Source: Streptococcus urinalis 2285-97 (GTDB lineage: Bacteria > Bacillota > Bacilli > Lactobacillales > Streptococcaceae). From it: a stretch of 64,000 bases of DNA. The stretch covers positions 248,001-312,000 of the forward strand of contig NZ_AEUZ02000001.1 in assembly GCF_000188055.2 (NCBI RefSeq), read 5' to 3'. The notes under the pieces were generated by a model. That model saw only the letters and a program-made list of their open reading frames with translations. It made no database searches and was not told the origin of the DNA. Both the position numbers and the translations under genes were made by a program. Shown one piece after another: positions 39,567 to 48,319 of the stretch. Numbering within the stretch: the first letter of the stretch is position 1; every line of letters begins with the position of its first letter.

Positions 39567-41682
39567 ATGTTTAGAAAGTCGATTAAAATAGCAGATTCTA
39601 GCAGCCGTGTAAAAATGCATAAATCAGGAAAAAATTGGGTCAAAATTTTAATGTCTCAATTTCATTTGTTAAATGCTATCAAAGGAATCGCTGACTCAGA
39701 AAAAAAACACTTATGAAACTTTTTCAGATTCAGAAAAATTAAGTTCAAATCGGAATCTATATAAAGTGGCAATAACGACAGGGACAGTTTTAGGTGGTGC
39801 AGCTATTTCAAACTTAGTTGTTGAAGCAGACACTAATACAGAAACTCTTGTAGGGTCAGATTCTGTAGCTATTTCAACAACAGAAAGTGCAATGTCATCA
39901 AACGTCACATCTGATAGTGAAAATACTGTATCATCTTCAAGAGTAGTCAATCTTTGGACTAATAGCACTTCTAATACTTCCTTAGCCTCAGAAACTAGTG
40001 AATCTCAATCTACTCAATCAGAAACTAATTCAATGTCTACTTCTGAATCACAAAGCAATTCAGAAACAAATAGTCAATCAATAGCAACAGTTCAACTATT
40101 TGCAGCAACAGCGGCAGATGCAACTAATACTGGAAATGATGTTTCATCTAGTGTAACTTCATTAACATTGAATGATGTGTCACAAAATCATCAAACAAGT
40201 GAGATTCAAAATGGAACAACTTATAATAATGACAGAAGATCTCCGGGCACTAGTTTTGATTTCACCTTTAAAAAAGATTCCGTTTCAGCAGGAGATTATG
40301 TAACATTTACATTGTCAGATACCATAAATGCAGCTGGGATAACAACATCTAAAATTGTCATACCGCCACTTACTTTGCCAGATGGAACACAGATTGCTGA
40401 AGGTGTATATGATTCAAGTAAAAATACCATTACTTATACATTTAATAATAATGTAGCAGGAAAAACAGATATTTCTGCGGGTGGTCATATCAGTATATAT
40501 TTTGACCAAAAAAATGTACCAACTAATCAAGATAATGTTAATATTTCAGTGACTTCTGGAACAAAAATAGCAAGTAAGACTGTTAATGTTACTTATGATT
40601 CTGGGAATACAGACCCTAATGAAACTCAAGCAGGTGCAGATTATACTGTTGATTCTCGCGTCATTGCTGTAAATCATGATACAGGAAATGTTAAATACAT
40701 TACTCAAGTTAATGCACCAGATGTTAGTTTTAATCAAGTGTTGGATCCATCAACCTCCTATAAAACAGTTATTGGAAATGCAACAGATCAAGACGCGTTA
40801 AAAACTGGAATATTAACAGAAGATGATTTGGCTACAAGAGCTCAAGTTGATATGAGTAATGCAACTTATAAGATATACAAAGTGTCAGATGCTTCAAAAT
40901 TAGTTCCAGGTATGGTTCAAGATTATAGTGACACTAGTCTATTTACAGATGTTACTGACAGTATTGACTCAAAAATAGTCAATGGAAATATAGAAATAAC
41001 ATGGCCATCTAAAATGAGTGATGCTTATGTGGTTGTAGTAGATGGAACAATGAAAGGAACTCAAAAAACTGGAAAAGATTCTGTCGCCTTAATATCAACT
41101 TTTGGCAAATACAAAACTTATACTAACCAAATGAGAGATGGCTCAGGTTATACATTTGCTACAAAATTTGATGACAATTCAGCATCAGCAAATGCTGATA
41201 GTACCTCAACAAGTACAAGTAATAGTACTTCAGAATCAGGAAGTACCTCAGATTCAACCAGTGGTTCAGGCTCAAGTTCAGAATCAGATAGCACTTCAAA
41301 TTCAACCAGTGACTCAGGCTCAAGCTCAGAATCAGGAAGTACCTCAGATTCAACAAGTAACTCAGGCTCAAGTTCAGAGTCAGGAAGTACTTCAGACTCA
41401 ACCAGTGACTCAGGCTCAAGCTCAGAATCAGGAAGTACCTCAGATTCAACAAGTAACTCAGGCTCAAGTTCAGAGTCAGATAGCACTTCAGCATCATCAT
41501 CAGAAAGTTCAAGTCAAGTATTTGTAAGTTCAGAATCAACAAGTCAAACACCACATAAAGGCAGCACAAGTCTACCTCGAACTGGTGATGACCATTCAGC
41601 AAGTATGGCAGCTGGCTTAGGTATTGGTCTCGTTGGCTTAGGATTAACAGTAGCAAAACGTAAAACTAACAAATCAGAATAA
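39567..41682 (+). pseudogene. Serine-rich surface adhesin 2, frameshifted at a poly-A run
   Basis: The ATG at 39567 starts an accessory-Sec signal peptide (RVKMHKSGKNWV) but the frame ends at a TGA soon after an A8 run (39700-39707). The rest of the protein, from about 39708 to 41682, is open in the +1 frame. Seven As would restore one frame of about 704 residues. The second half of the signal peptide (VAITTGTVLGGAAISNLVVEAD) lies after the run. Then come a Ser/Thr segment, an SdrG-like binding region (about 40130-41160), a Ser repeat region with 48-base tandem units, and an intact anchor: LPRTG (41572-41586), a hydrophobic helix and a KRKTNK tail. The frame starting at ATG 39673 is an artefact of the shift. 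Slippage in the A run could switch it on. Confidence 0.87.
41239..41478 (+). repeat. Five 48-base tandem repeats in serine-rich protein 2
   Basis: Five back-to-back 48-base units begin at 41239, 41287, 41335, 41383 and 41431, each coding 16 residues of the pattern GSTSDSTSNSGSSSES. Units 3 and 5 are nearly or fully identical, which suggests a recent 96-base duplication. A partial sixth unit follows. No spacers separate the units, so this is not a CRISPR array. The region is the likely target of O-glycosylation. Confidence 0.9.
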
Positions 41683-41990
41683 AGAATATTCAATTTCTGA
41701 ACATGTAGCGTCATTATGTACTATTAATTAAAATAAAAATTTAATAAAATGGTATAATAAAAGGGACTTAGTCCCTTTTTCTAATTTTTCGATAGCTGAA
41801 TGATTTATTAAATAAAAATAGAATATTTTTTTAAAAAAATGGACTGAATTATTTTAATAGTTAGAAGAATGATGAGTGTCCTGTTATTTTAGGGGAAAAT
41901 CTAAAAGACATATTTAAGTTATCGTAAAGTCTGTTAAAAGTTAGAATTGATAGAACAAGAAAAAAATAATTAAGAATTTAAAGAGTTAGA
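41683..41990 (+). promoter_or_regulatory. Intergenic region with promoter overlapping the terminator, before the accessory Sec operon (308 bases)
   Basis: No open frame is seen. A perfect extended -10, TGGTATAAT (41750-41758), ends exactly where the terminator stem begins, so a transcript from it would start inside the hairpin and escape termination. It is the best candidate promoter for the gtf3-secY2-asp operon, with a leader of about 220 bases. No second strong promoter is visible nearer to 41991, where the ribosome site AAAGAGTTAG is modest. Confidence 0.55.
41759..41780 (+). terminator. Terminator after serine-rich protein 2
   Basis: AAAAGGGAC pairs with GTCCCTTTT around TTA, followed by T. 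Confidence 0.9.
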
Positions 41991-43004
41991 ATGAAAGTAC
42001 ATATTACAAATTTATATGGACAAGCAGCTACAAGTGTTGCTTTAATTGCACAAAATATGGTAGCAGAGATAGCAAAAAATTTAGGTTATCGAGAAATAGG
42101 TATCTACAGCTATCCGGTTCATACAGATACTGATGCTGAATTGAGTAAGCGTGTAGATGGAATGCTTGCAGCTGTTTCAAATGGTGATGTGGTTATTGTT
42201 CAATCACCAAGTTGGAATTCAACTGAATTTGATGATTATGTTGTTAATAAATTAAAATCTTATAAGGATATCAAAGTTATTCTGTTTATTCATGATATTA
42301 TTCCTTTGATGTTTAAATCAAATGAATATTTAATTGATAAAACAATTGAAACCTATAACAAAGCTGATTTACTAATTCTACCTTCAAAAAAAATGGAAAC
42401 AGAACTAAGAAGATGGGGATTAAAGACCAAGAAAATCTTAATCCAACATTTATGGGACCATCCAACACAGCTTTGGTTAGATATACCACCTTATGCCAAA
42501 AAGTGTCACTTTACGGGATCTAGTGAGCGTTTTACCTTTGTTAAGGATTGGCGCTACTCTAATCCGCTGTTTTATTATGGTCTTGACCAGTTTGATTACA
42601 GTGATTTAAATGTTAGTCATCAAGGTTGGAAATCTGATACAGAGCTATTACAAACATTGGCACATGAAGGTGGTCTTGGCTTAGTCTGGTCACAAAAATC
42701 AGATGTTGATTATTATGAATGGAATGCTTCTTATAAATTAAGCACCTATCTCGCCGCAGGACTTCCAGTAATTGTTCAGGATAATTTGTCAAATCACGAG
42801 TGGATCAGTAGAAATGGCCTTGGTATGGTCGTTTCATCATTAGAAGAAGCGAATGAAAGACTTGAACAATTGAGTCCTGAAGAGTATCAAGTCATGTGTA
42901 AGCATGTGCAGTTTTTTAGACCATTAGTGACGCAAGGTTATTTTTCAAGAAAAGTATTAACAGATGCTGTTTTTGAAGTCTTGCAAAATGATATAGAGGA
43001 ATAA
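41991..43004 (+). CDS. gtf3: Accessory Sec glycosyltransferase Gtf3 (Nss) family
   Basis: 337 residues, soluble GT-B-like sugar transferase. Family features: MKVHITNLYGQAATSVA opening, FIHDIIPLMF in the first half, and YKLSTYLAAGLPVIVQ with NHEWI in the nucleotide-sugar domain. In S. parasanguinis and S. gordonii, Gtf3/Nss adds the second sugar (glucose) to the GlcNAc placed on serine-rich adhesins by GtfA-GtfB. It is the first gene of the operon, two bases before secY2, which fits. Confidence 0.9.
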   Translation: MKVHITNLYGQAATSVALIAQNMVAEIAKNLGYREIGIYSYPVHTDTDAELSKRVDGMLAAVSNGDVVIVQSPSWNSTEFDDYVVNKLKSYKDIKVILFIHDIIPLMFKSNEYLIDKTIETYNKADLLILPSKKMETELRRWGLKTKKILIQHLWDHPTQLWLDIPPYAKKCHFTGSSERFTFVKDWRYSNPLFYYGLDQFDYSDLNVSHQGWKSDTELLQTLAHEGGLGLVWSQKSDVDYYEWNASYKLSTYLAAGLPVIVQDNLSNHEWISRNGLGMVVSSLEEANERLEQLSPEEYQVMCKHVQFFRPLVTQGYFSRKVLTDAVFEVLQNDIEE

Positions 43005-43006
43005 GA

Positions 43007-44233
43007 ATGTCAACTTTTTTGAAACACCATTTACTTGTCAAAAAAATTGGATTTACTTTCTTTCTGATTTTGATATTTCTTTTAGGGAGACAGATTCCTC
43101 TTCCAGGGGTTGATGTAAATGCTTATCTAGGAAGTGAAAATAGCTTCATCAGGACAACAAGTAGTTTAACAGGTGGTAATCTCTCTCAAATTGGACTTTT
43201 TTCTTTAGGTCTTGGTCCATGGATGTCTGCTATGATTTTGATGAGACTCTTAACACTTGGTCGAGATTCCCAACAATTGTCACCAAAAGCTTTAAGTTTT
43301 AGACAAAATAGTTTAATGCTTGTTGTTGCAATCATACAAGCTCTAGGTATCTGTATTTCATTAAAATATAAAAGTGGGCAGCCTTTAAATTTTGCTATGG
43401 TAATTGTACCAGCTATTGTCTTAATTGGCGGATCTTTTATCATAGCATGGTTAGGCAATATTAATAGTATGCATGGGCTAGGTGGTCCAGCTATATTAGT
43501 CGTTGTTAGTATGATGGTAACTCAATTTCAACATATTCCGTTAATGGTAGATTTATTTAATAATGGATATGCATTGGCTATTATTGTCTTAATGGGTTGG
43601 TCTTTCATTTCAATGTTCTTTATTGTGTTTTTAGAACATTCAGAGTACAGGGTTCCGGTAATGCGGATTTCAATTCATAATAGATTAGTTGATAAAGCTT
43701 ATCTCCCAATTAAAGTGAATGCTTCTGGAGGAATGCCACTAATGTATGTCTATACTTTTTTAATGTTGCCACAATACTTTATCATGTTATTTGCTTATTT
43801 TTACCCAAATAATCATCGACTGCAAGCTTGGTCGTTAATCTTTAACACCTATAATATTTGGGGAATATTCATTTTTTCAATTTTACTCTTTGTCTTAGCA
43901 ATCGCTTTTTCCTTGATTAATATAGATCCTACAAAACTCGCTGAGGATATGAGGAATGCTGGTGACTATATTCCAGATATAGAACCAGGAAAAGAAACGC
44001 AATTATATTTAAGACATCTTGGAAGGTTTTTTGGTGTTTTTAGTGGTTTCTTTTTGGTTATCATGTGTGTATTACCTCTACTTTTGACATTGGGCAATAC
44101 AAGATTGCAATCAATTGCTCAATTGACAGGAATTGTCATGATGATGACGGGGATTTTATTATCAGTAATTGAAGAAATCAAAACAGCTAGACTACGCAGT
44201 CGATACAAACCACTCTTTAGTCAAGATAATTAG
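43007..44233 (+). CDS. secY2: Accessory Sec translocase channel SecY2
   Basis: 408 residues, about ten membrane helices, SecY fold. It opens with KKIGFTFFLILIFLLGRQIPLPGVDV and has the plug-region SSLTGGNLSQIGLFSLGLGPWMSA. It is shorter than housekeeping SecY (about 430) and lacks some cytoplasmic loop residues, as usual for SecY2. With SecA2 and the Asp proteins it exports glycosylated serine-rich proteins. GAGGAATAAG precedes the ATG. Confidence 0.95.
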   Translation: MSTFLKHHLLVKKIGFTFFLILIFLLGRQIPLPGVDVNAYLGSENSFIRTTSSLTGGNLSQIGLFSLGLGPWMSAMILMRLLTLGRDSQQLSPKALSFRQNSLMLVVAIIQALGICISLKYKSGQPLNFAMVIVPAIVLIGGSFIIAWLGNINSMHGLGGPAILVVVSMMVTQFQHIPLMVDLFNNGYALAIIVLMGWSFISMFFIVFLEHSEYRVPVMRISIHNRLVDKAYLPIKVNASGGMPLMYVYTFLMLPQYFIMLFAYFYPNNHRLQAWSLIFNTYNIWGIFIFSILLFVLAIAFSLINIDPTKLAEDMRNAGDYIPDIEPGKETQLYLRHLGRFFGVFSGFFLVIMCVLPLLLTLGNTRLQSIAQLTGIVMMMTGILLSVIEEIKTARLRSRYKPLFSQDN

Positions 44234-44244
44234 AAAGGTTAATT

Positions 44245-45792
44245 ATGTTTCATTTTGTTCCTGCTTGGTATCATCCTGAACGTACATGGTATGATAAAAC
44301 AAGTGTTTGGTATCGTAGAGCTGCCGGCATGGATTTTGATGATACAATTAATCACGTTAAAATGTTTCAATATATAGACTATCAGTCAAGTTTATTGATT
44401 CTTAATTATATGCCAAATTTAAGGTATTTTTTACACCGTTATGACCTATTTGAACAAGACTACTATGCTATCTTTGATGTGATTCAAAATACGGAATCTG
44501 TTAGAGGAACACGATTTGATTTTAAACAATTAAATTGGTCAAAGAAAACCAGGTTTATTTACACACCTTTTGCGGTCATAGCTAAAGAGGGTGATCAAAA
44601 AATTGCCCAGTTAGAATTTGGTCAAGATGGACAGCTGATTTGGATTGATTTTTTTAAAGAGTCTCATTTAGACAAAACTTTTGTGTTTGATGACCGTGGT
44701 TTTTTATCAAGTATACTTGAACGCGATGAATCAGGAATTCCCTATTTACAAACTTATTTTGATGCCAAAGGAATTTGGGTCTTAAAAGAGTCACTTGTCG
44801 AAAACGAGAGTAAAGTCGTTATTAATGAAAGTCAGAAAGATCGCTTTAAAAAACTTGTTTATCAAGATTTAACAGAACTAATCATTGAAAAATGTCAAGA
44901 CTACTATGATAAAGTCGTTGAAAAAGATGATACATTGATTTACGCTTATGATAAAAGACATCAAGCTATCTTAGCCAATATTTTTTCAAATCATCAAAAG
45001 TTAGTCTCTGTTTTTTCACTTCGAAATAAGAAGGAAGATTTTGAAAATCAAAAACACCTTTTAGATCAAAATCAATTAATTATCTGTGATCATTTAAATT
45101 TGACTAAAAAACTTGAAACTATAACAAAAACAAAAGTTGAACATCTTTCTCCTTTTGATACGCGATTGTCATTAGGAAAAAGCCAACATATCAAAGAATC
45201 CATTGTCTATTTTGTTATGGATGGATTAGATGATGCGCAATTATCTAAGTCTATCGACAATTGCTATCAAGCAATGCTTAAAGATAGTATGATTGAAATT
45301 GTTTTTGTAAGTTATGAAAGAGATTATAGCAAACGCATGATGGCTTATCAGTTTCTTGAAAAGACATTAGCCCAGTTTTCTGAAGAATTTATGCATCTTG
45401 AAGAACAGCAGTTGGTTTCTTTTGAAATTATAGATGCTGAGGAAGTGAAACCTAGAGTAGCCTATCATTATTTGGAAAGTGAACTAGATGTTATTAAATA
45501 CCTTAATCAAGCAAGATTGATTGTTGATTTATCAGAAACACCTGACTTGTATACGCAGATAGCAGGTATTAGTGCAGGTATTCCCCAAGTTAACACGGTT
45601 TCAAGTGAATATGTCGAAGACCGAAAAAATGGTTATATCCTAGAAGATATAAGTCAACTAAAAGATGCATTTAGCTTCTATTTTGATGGTTTAGCAAACT
45701 GGAACCAAGCACTGGTCTATGCAGTTCAAAAGATTAATGATTATACTGGTGGGAATTTGGTTGCAAGACTTCTAGCAAAGAGTAAAGAATAA
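44245..45792 (+). CDS. asp1: Accessory Sec system protein Asp1
   Basis: 515 residues. It begins MFHFVPAWYHPERTWYDKT, the Asp1 signature. Asp1 has a GtfB-like glycosyltransferase fold without catalysis and binds the adhesin with Asp2 and Asp3, delivering it to SecA2. The C-terminal LIVDLSETPDLYTQIAGISAGIPQVN resembles the sugar-nucleotide half of such folds. The gene is 11 bases after secY2 and two before asp2. Confidence 0.94.
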   Translation: MFHFVPAWYHPERTWYDKTSVWYRRAAGMDFDDTINHVKMFQYIDYQSSLLILNYMPNLRYFLHRYDLFEQDYYAIFDVIQNTESVRGTRFDFKQLNWSKKTRFIYTPFAVIAKEGDQKIAQLEFGQDGQLIWIDFFKESHLDKTFVFDDRGFLSSILERDESGIPYLQTYFDAKGIWVLKESLVENESKVVINESQKDRFKKLVYQDLTELIIEKCQDYYDKVVEKDDTLIYAYDKRHQAILANIFSNHQKLVSVFSLRNKKEDFENQKHLLDQNQLIICDHLNLTKKLETITKTKVEHLSPFDTRLSLGKSQHIKESIVYFVMDGLDDAQLSKSIDNCYQAMLKDSMIEIVFVSYERDYSKRMMAYQFLEKTLAQFSEEFMHLEEQQLVSFEIIDAEEVKPRVAYHYLESELDVIKYLNQARLIVDLSETPDLYTQIAGISAGIPQVNTVSSEYVEDRKNGYILEDISQLKDAFSFYFDGLANWNQALVYAVQKINDYTGGNLVARLLAKSKE

Positions 45793-45794
45793 TT

Positions 45795-47363
45795 ATGGCA
45801 GAACAGACAATAAATATATTACAAATTGGTCAGGAGAACTGGTCACAGTCTTTTTCAATACCACAGAATCTTAATTGGATTCACTACGAACAATCAGATA
45901 TTAGTGATTTTTTAGAACAGCAAAATCAGCTTAATGATGAGTCACAAGAAAAAAATAAAAAAGAAAAGGTGAGCTATCAAGCCTTGGTTTTGAGTGATCA
46001 TTCCTTAGGCGATGATATTACATTGTTATCCGATTTATTTTCAGCTTATGAGGTGTTTTACTCTGAATTAGCACTGACAGAGTCAGAAAAAGCTCACCAA
46101 TTTCTTTTACAAAAAATGGGCCAGCCTTTCAAAGATGACACTATCGAGGCGTTGATTAAACAATTTGAAAAAGGTCTTTTTGTGGGTCAATATGGTGCAA
46201 AATTACCAGTAACAGATTTGCAATTTTCATCACAATTCTTGGGAACTATTAGTATGCAAGGACATGCTTATGCAGATTTAAAAGGTAACTTTGGACCAGA
46301 CTTTCAAGAAATTGCAGACTTTCCTTTTAATGTTCCCTATGCCAATGATAAATTTTTAGATTTGTTTTTAGAAACACAGATTGCAGAAACGTGTCGTCTC
46401 AAAATGGTAGTTTCTCTAATTCCAAATGGTTCAGTGGGTAATGTTGTGAAAGAGTGGGTGTTCGATCAAGAAGCTTTAAAAAATCCACTATTAATTGATG
46501 CAGACCAATCTGGTGTTCTTCATATTCAACTCTTGGCCAAAGGTTTCGGACAGTTAAAAATTGGACCACTTCATTACCGTTGGAGTCGTAATGGATTAGG
46601 CGAATTTTTATTAGGTGGACAACGTTTTGCAGATGACAATGGTCAAGAATTCATGACTTATTTTGATCCAGCTGATTTTAAACCACCATTATGTGTTTAT
46701 TTTTCGGATTTTCGTTCTGCAGAAGGTTTTGAAGGTTATTGGATGATGAAAAGTCTAGGGACTCCCTTTTTATTACTCTGTGATCCTAGATTAGAAGGCG
46801 GTTCTTTTTATATTGGTAGTGAGTCCTATGAGGCTGCTATTGTGAAAAAAATTCAAGAAACTCTTGATTTTTTAGGTTTTACTTCAGATCAATTAATTCT
46901 TTCAGGCTTATCAATGGGAACTTATGGCGCTATATATCATGGGACTAAGCTTAAACCACATAGTATTATTGTCGGTAAACCTGTACTTAATATGGGATCA
47001 GTTGCCCAGAGTGAAAGAGTAAAAAGACCAGGTGGGTTTCCGACAGCTTTAGATATTCAACAGGTTTATTATGATTCACTTGATGAAAAAGCGTCTAAAG
47101 CATTTGATGACCGTATATGGAATCAATTTCAATTAGCTGATTTTAGTCATACCAAATTTATTGTCGCCTATATGAAAGATGATGATTATGACCATACAGG
47201 CTTTTCTGACTTGTTAAAACATTTAGAAGCATCACCACAAAATATTGTTGGACGAGGATGGCAAGGAAGACACGATGATGCAGCATCAGAAGTGCCTGCT
47301 TGGTTTATCACACAATATAGAAACCTAATTAGTCATGATTTTAATAGAAAGTTTAATGAATGA
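45795..47363 (+). CDS. asp2: Accessory Sec system protein Asp2
   Basis: 522 residues. The central part has an alpha/beta hydrolase nucleophile motif SGLSMGTYG with Ser373; in S. gordonii the equivalent serine makes Asp2 an O-acetyltransferase acting on GlcNAc of the adhesin as well as an export factor. The Asp/His partners probably lie in the C-terminal YMKDDDYDHTGF and GRHDDAAS segments. The stop overlaps asp3 by four bases (ATGA). Confidence 0.94.
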   Translation: MAEQTINILQIGQENWSQSFSIPQNLNWIHYEQSDISDFLEQQNQLNDESQEKNKKEKVSYQALVLSDHSLGDDITLLSDLFSAYEVFYSELALTESEKAHQFLLQKMGQPFKDDTIEALIKQFEKGLFVGQYGAKLPVTDLQFSSQFLGTISMQGHAYADLKGNFGPDFQEIADFPFNVPYANDKFLDLFLETQIAETCRLKMVVSLIPNGSVGNVVKEWVFDQEALKNPLLIDADQSGVLHIQLLAKGFGQLKIGPLHYRWSRNGLGEFLLGGQRFADDNGQEFMTYFDPADFKPPLCVYFSDFRSAEGFEGYWMMKSLGTPFLLLCDPRLEGGSFYIGSESYEAAIVKKIQETLDFLGFTSDQLILSGLSMGTYGAIYHGTKLKPHSIIVGKPVLNMGSVAQSERVKRPGGFPTALDIQQVYYDSLDEKASKAFDDRIWNQFQLADFSHTKFIVAYMKDDDYDHTGFSDLLKHLEASPQNIVGRGWQGRHDDAASEVPAWFITQYRNLISHDFNRKFNE

Positions 47364-48307
47364 GAACACTAATTTACTGGCAACACTTTGCAAAATCAAG
47401 TTATAATCACGGTGGTTCTTTCTATTTTCAAGATGGGAAAGTCTTTTTTAGTAACCCCTTGATGCCACCAAGTTTTGCAATGAATGAATGGGTATCACAA
47501 ACAAATTTTCAAGATAATCGTGTTGAGCCAGATTTACCTTTATTAAAAAGAGGCCACACTTATCAGATTGATTTAGAAGCAGATATTGTTCCTCAAAAAA
47601 CAGTCTACATTAGGATTGATTATTACAATCGTCTCAATGACCAAATTGGTTTTGAAATCTTAAAAAATGATAAGCGTGATTTTTGCTATCCCAAAGATGC
47701 CTATTGGTACAAAATTAGCTTAATCAATGCAGGCTGTGAGTCAATGGTTTTTAAGCATATGGTGATTTATGATGATGAAGTAACTTTTGAAGGAGACTCT
47801 GCAAGAGAGGAACTTTCGGTCACCATGCAACATAAATGTGAATCTCAAGCTTATCACCTGGTCTTTTTGGAAGAAAAAGGCGATCAAATACCAGAAAATG
47901 TGCTTTCTCAATTGCCAAATCTAATAGTAATTTCAGATTATAAGCAACATGACTTCTTTTTATCAAAAGACATCGAAAAACTTGTTTGGGAGTTATCACA
48001 GTTAAAAGAATTAAATTTAATTGGTGTTGGACCATTTGGTAATTTTGCAGTTACCTATTACCGTTATCGCTACCATAATATTAAAGCATTTGTGACATCT
48101 AGTTTTTACAGTCCCAGAGAATACCTCAATCTCCTGACGCCAGTAGTAGCTAATAAGACCTCAAAGTTAAAAGATGTATGGCAATATAAGCAAACGAATA
48201 AAGCTTTAACCTACTATGGTGACAATCTTGATGACAAGCAACTAACTATTGTGTCACGCTTTTTAAAAAGTACTGAACAACTCAATTACTTACCATTTTT
48301 AAACTAA
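47360..48307 (+). CDS. asp3: Accessory Sec system protein Asp3
   Basis: 315 residues. The N-terminus LIYWQHFAKSSYNHGGSFYFQDGKVFFSNPLMPPS is the Asp3 signature. Asp3 has a carbohydrate-binding-like fold and forms a complex with Asp1 and Asp2. Start overlaps asp2 by four bases and has only a poor ribosome site, so it depends on translational coupling. Longer at the C-terminus than the shortest Asp3 proteins; residues about 160-315 are less recognisable. Confidence 0.92.
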   Translation: MRTLIYWQHFAKSSYNHGGSFYFQDGKVFFSNPLMPPSFAMNEWVSQTNFQDNRVEPDLPLLKRGHTYQIDLEADIVPQKTVYIRIDYYNRLNDQIGFEILKNDKRDFCYPKDAYWYKISLINAGCESMVFKHMVIYDDEVTFEGDSAREELSVTMQHKCESQAYHLVFLEEKGDQIPENVLSQLPNLIVISDYKQHDFFLSKDIEKLVWELSQLKELNLIGVGPFGNFAVTYYRYRYHNIKAFVTSSFYSPREYLNLLTPVVANKTSKLKDVWQYKQTNKALTYYGDNLDDKQLTIVSRFLKSTEQLNYLPFLN

Positions 48308-48319
48308 AAAGGAAATAGC

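Noticed and set aside
41239..41478. CRISPR-like regular repeat
   Set aside because: Units are contiguous with no spacers and code for Ser-rich protein.
41138..41527. Plus-strand Gln-rich open frame in the repeat region of serine-rich protein 2
   Set aside because: Shifted reading of the same repeats; no start signals and no family resemblance.
41148..41656. Two long minus-strand open frames opposite the repeat region of serine-rich protein 2
   Set aside because: They follow from the low complexity and periodicity of the Ser codons on the other strand; no ribosome site, and the proteins are simple Leu/Ser/Glu repeats.
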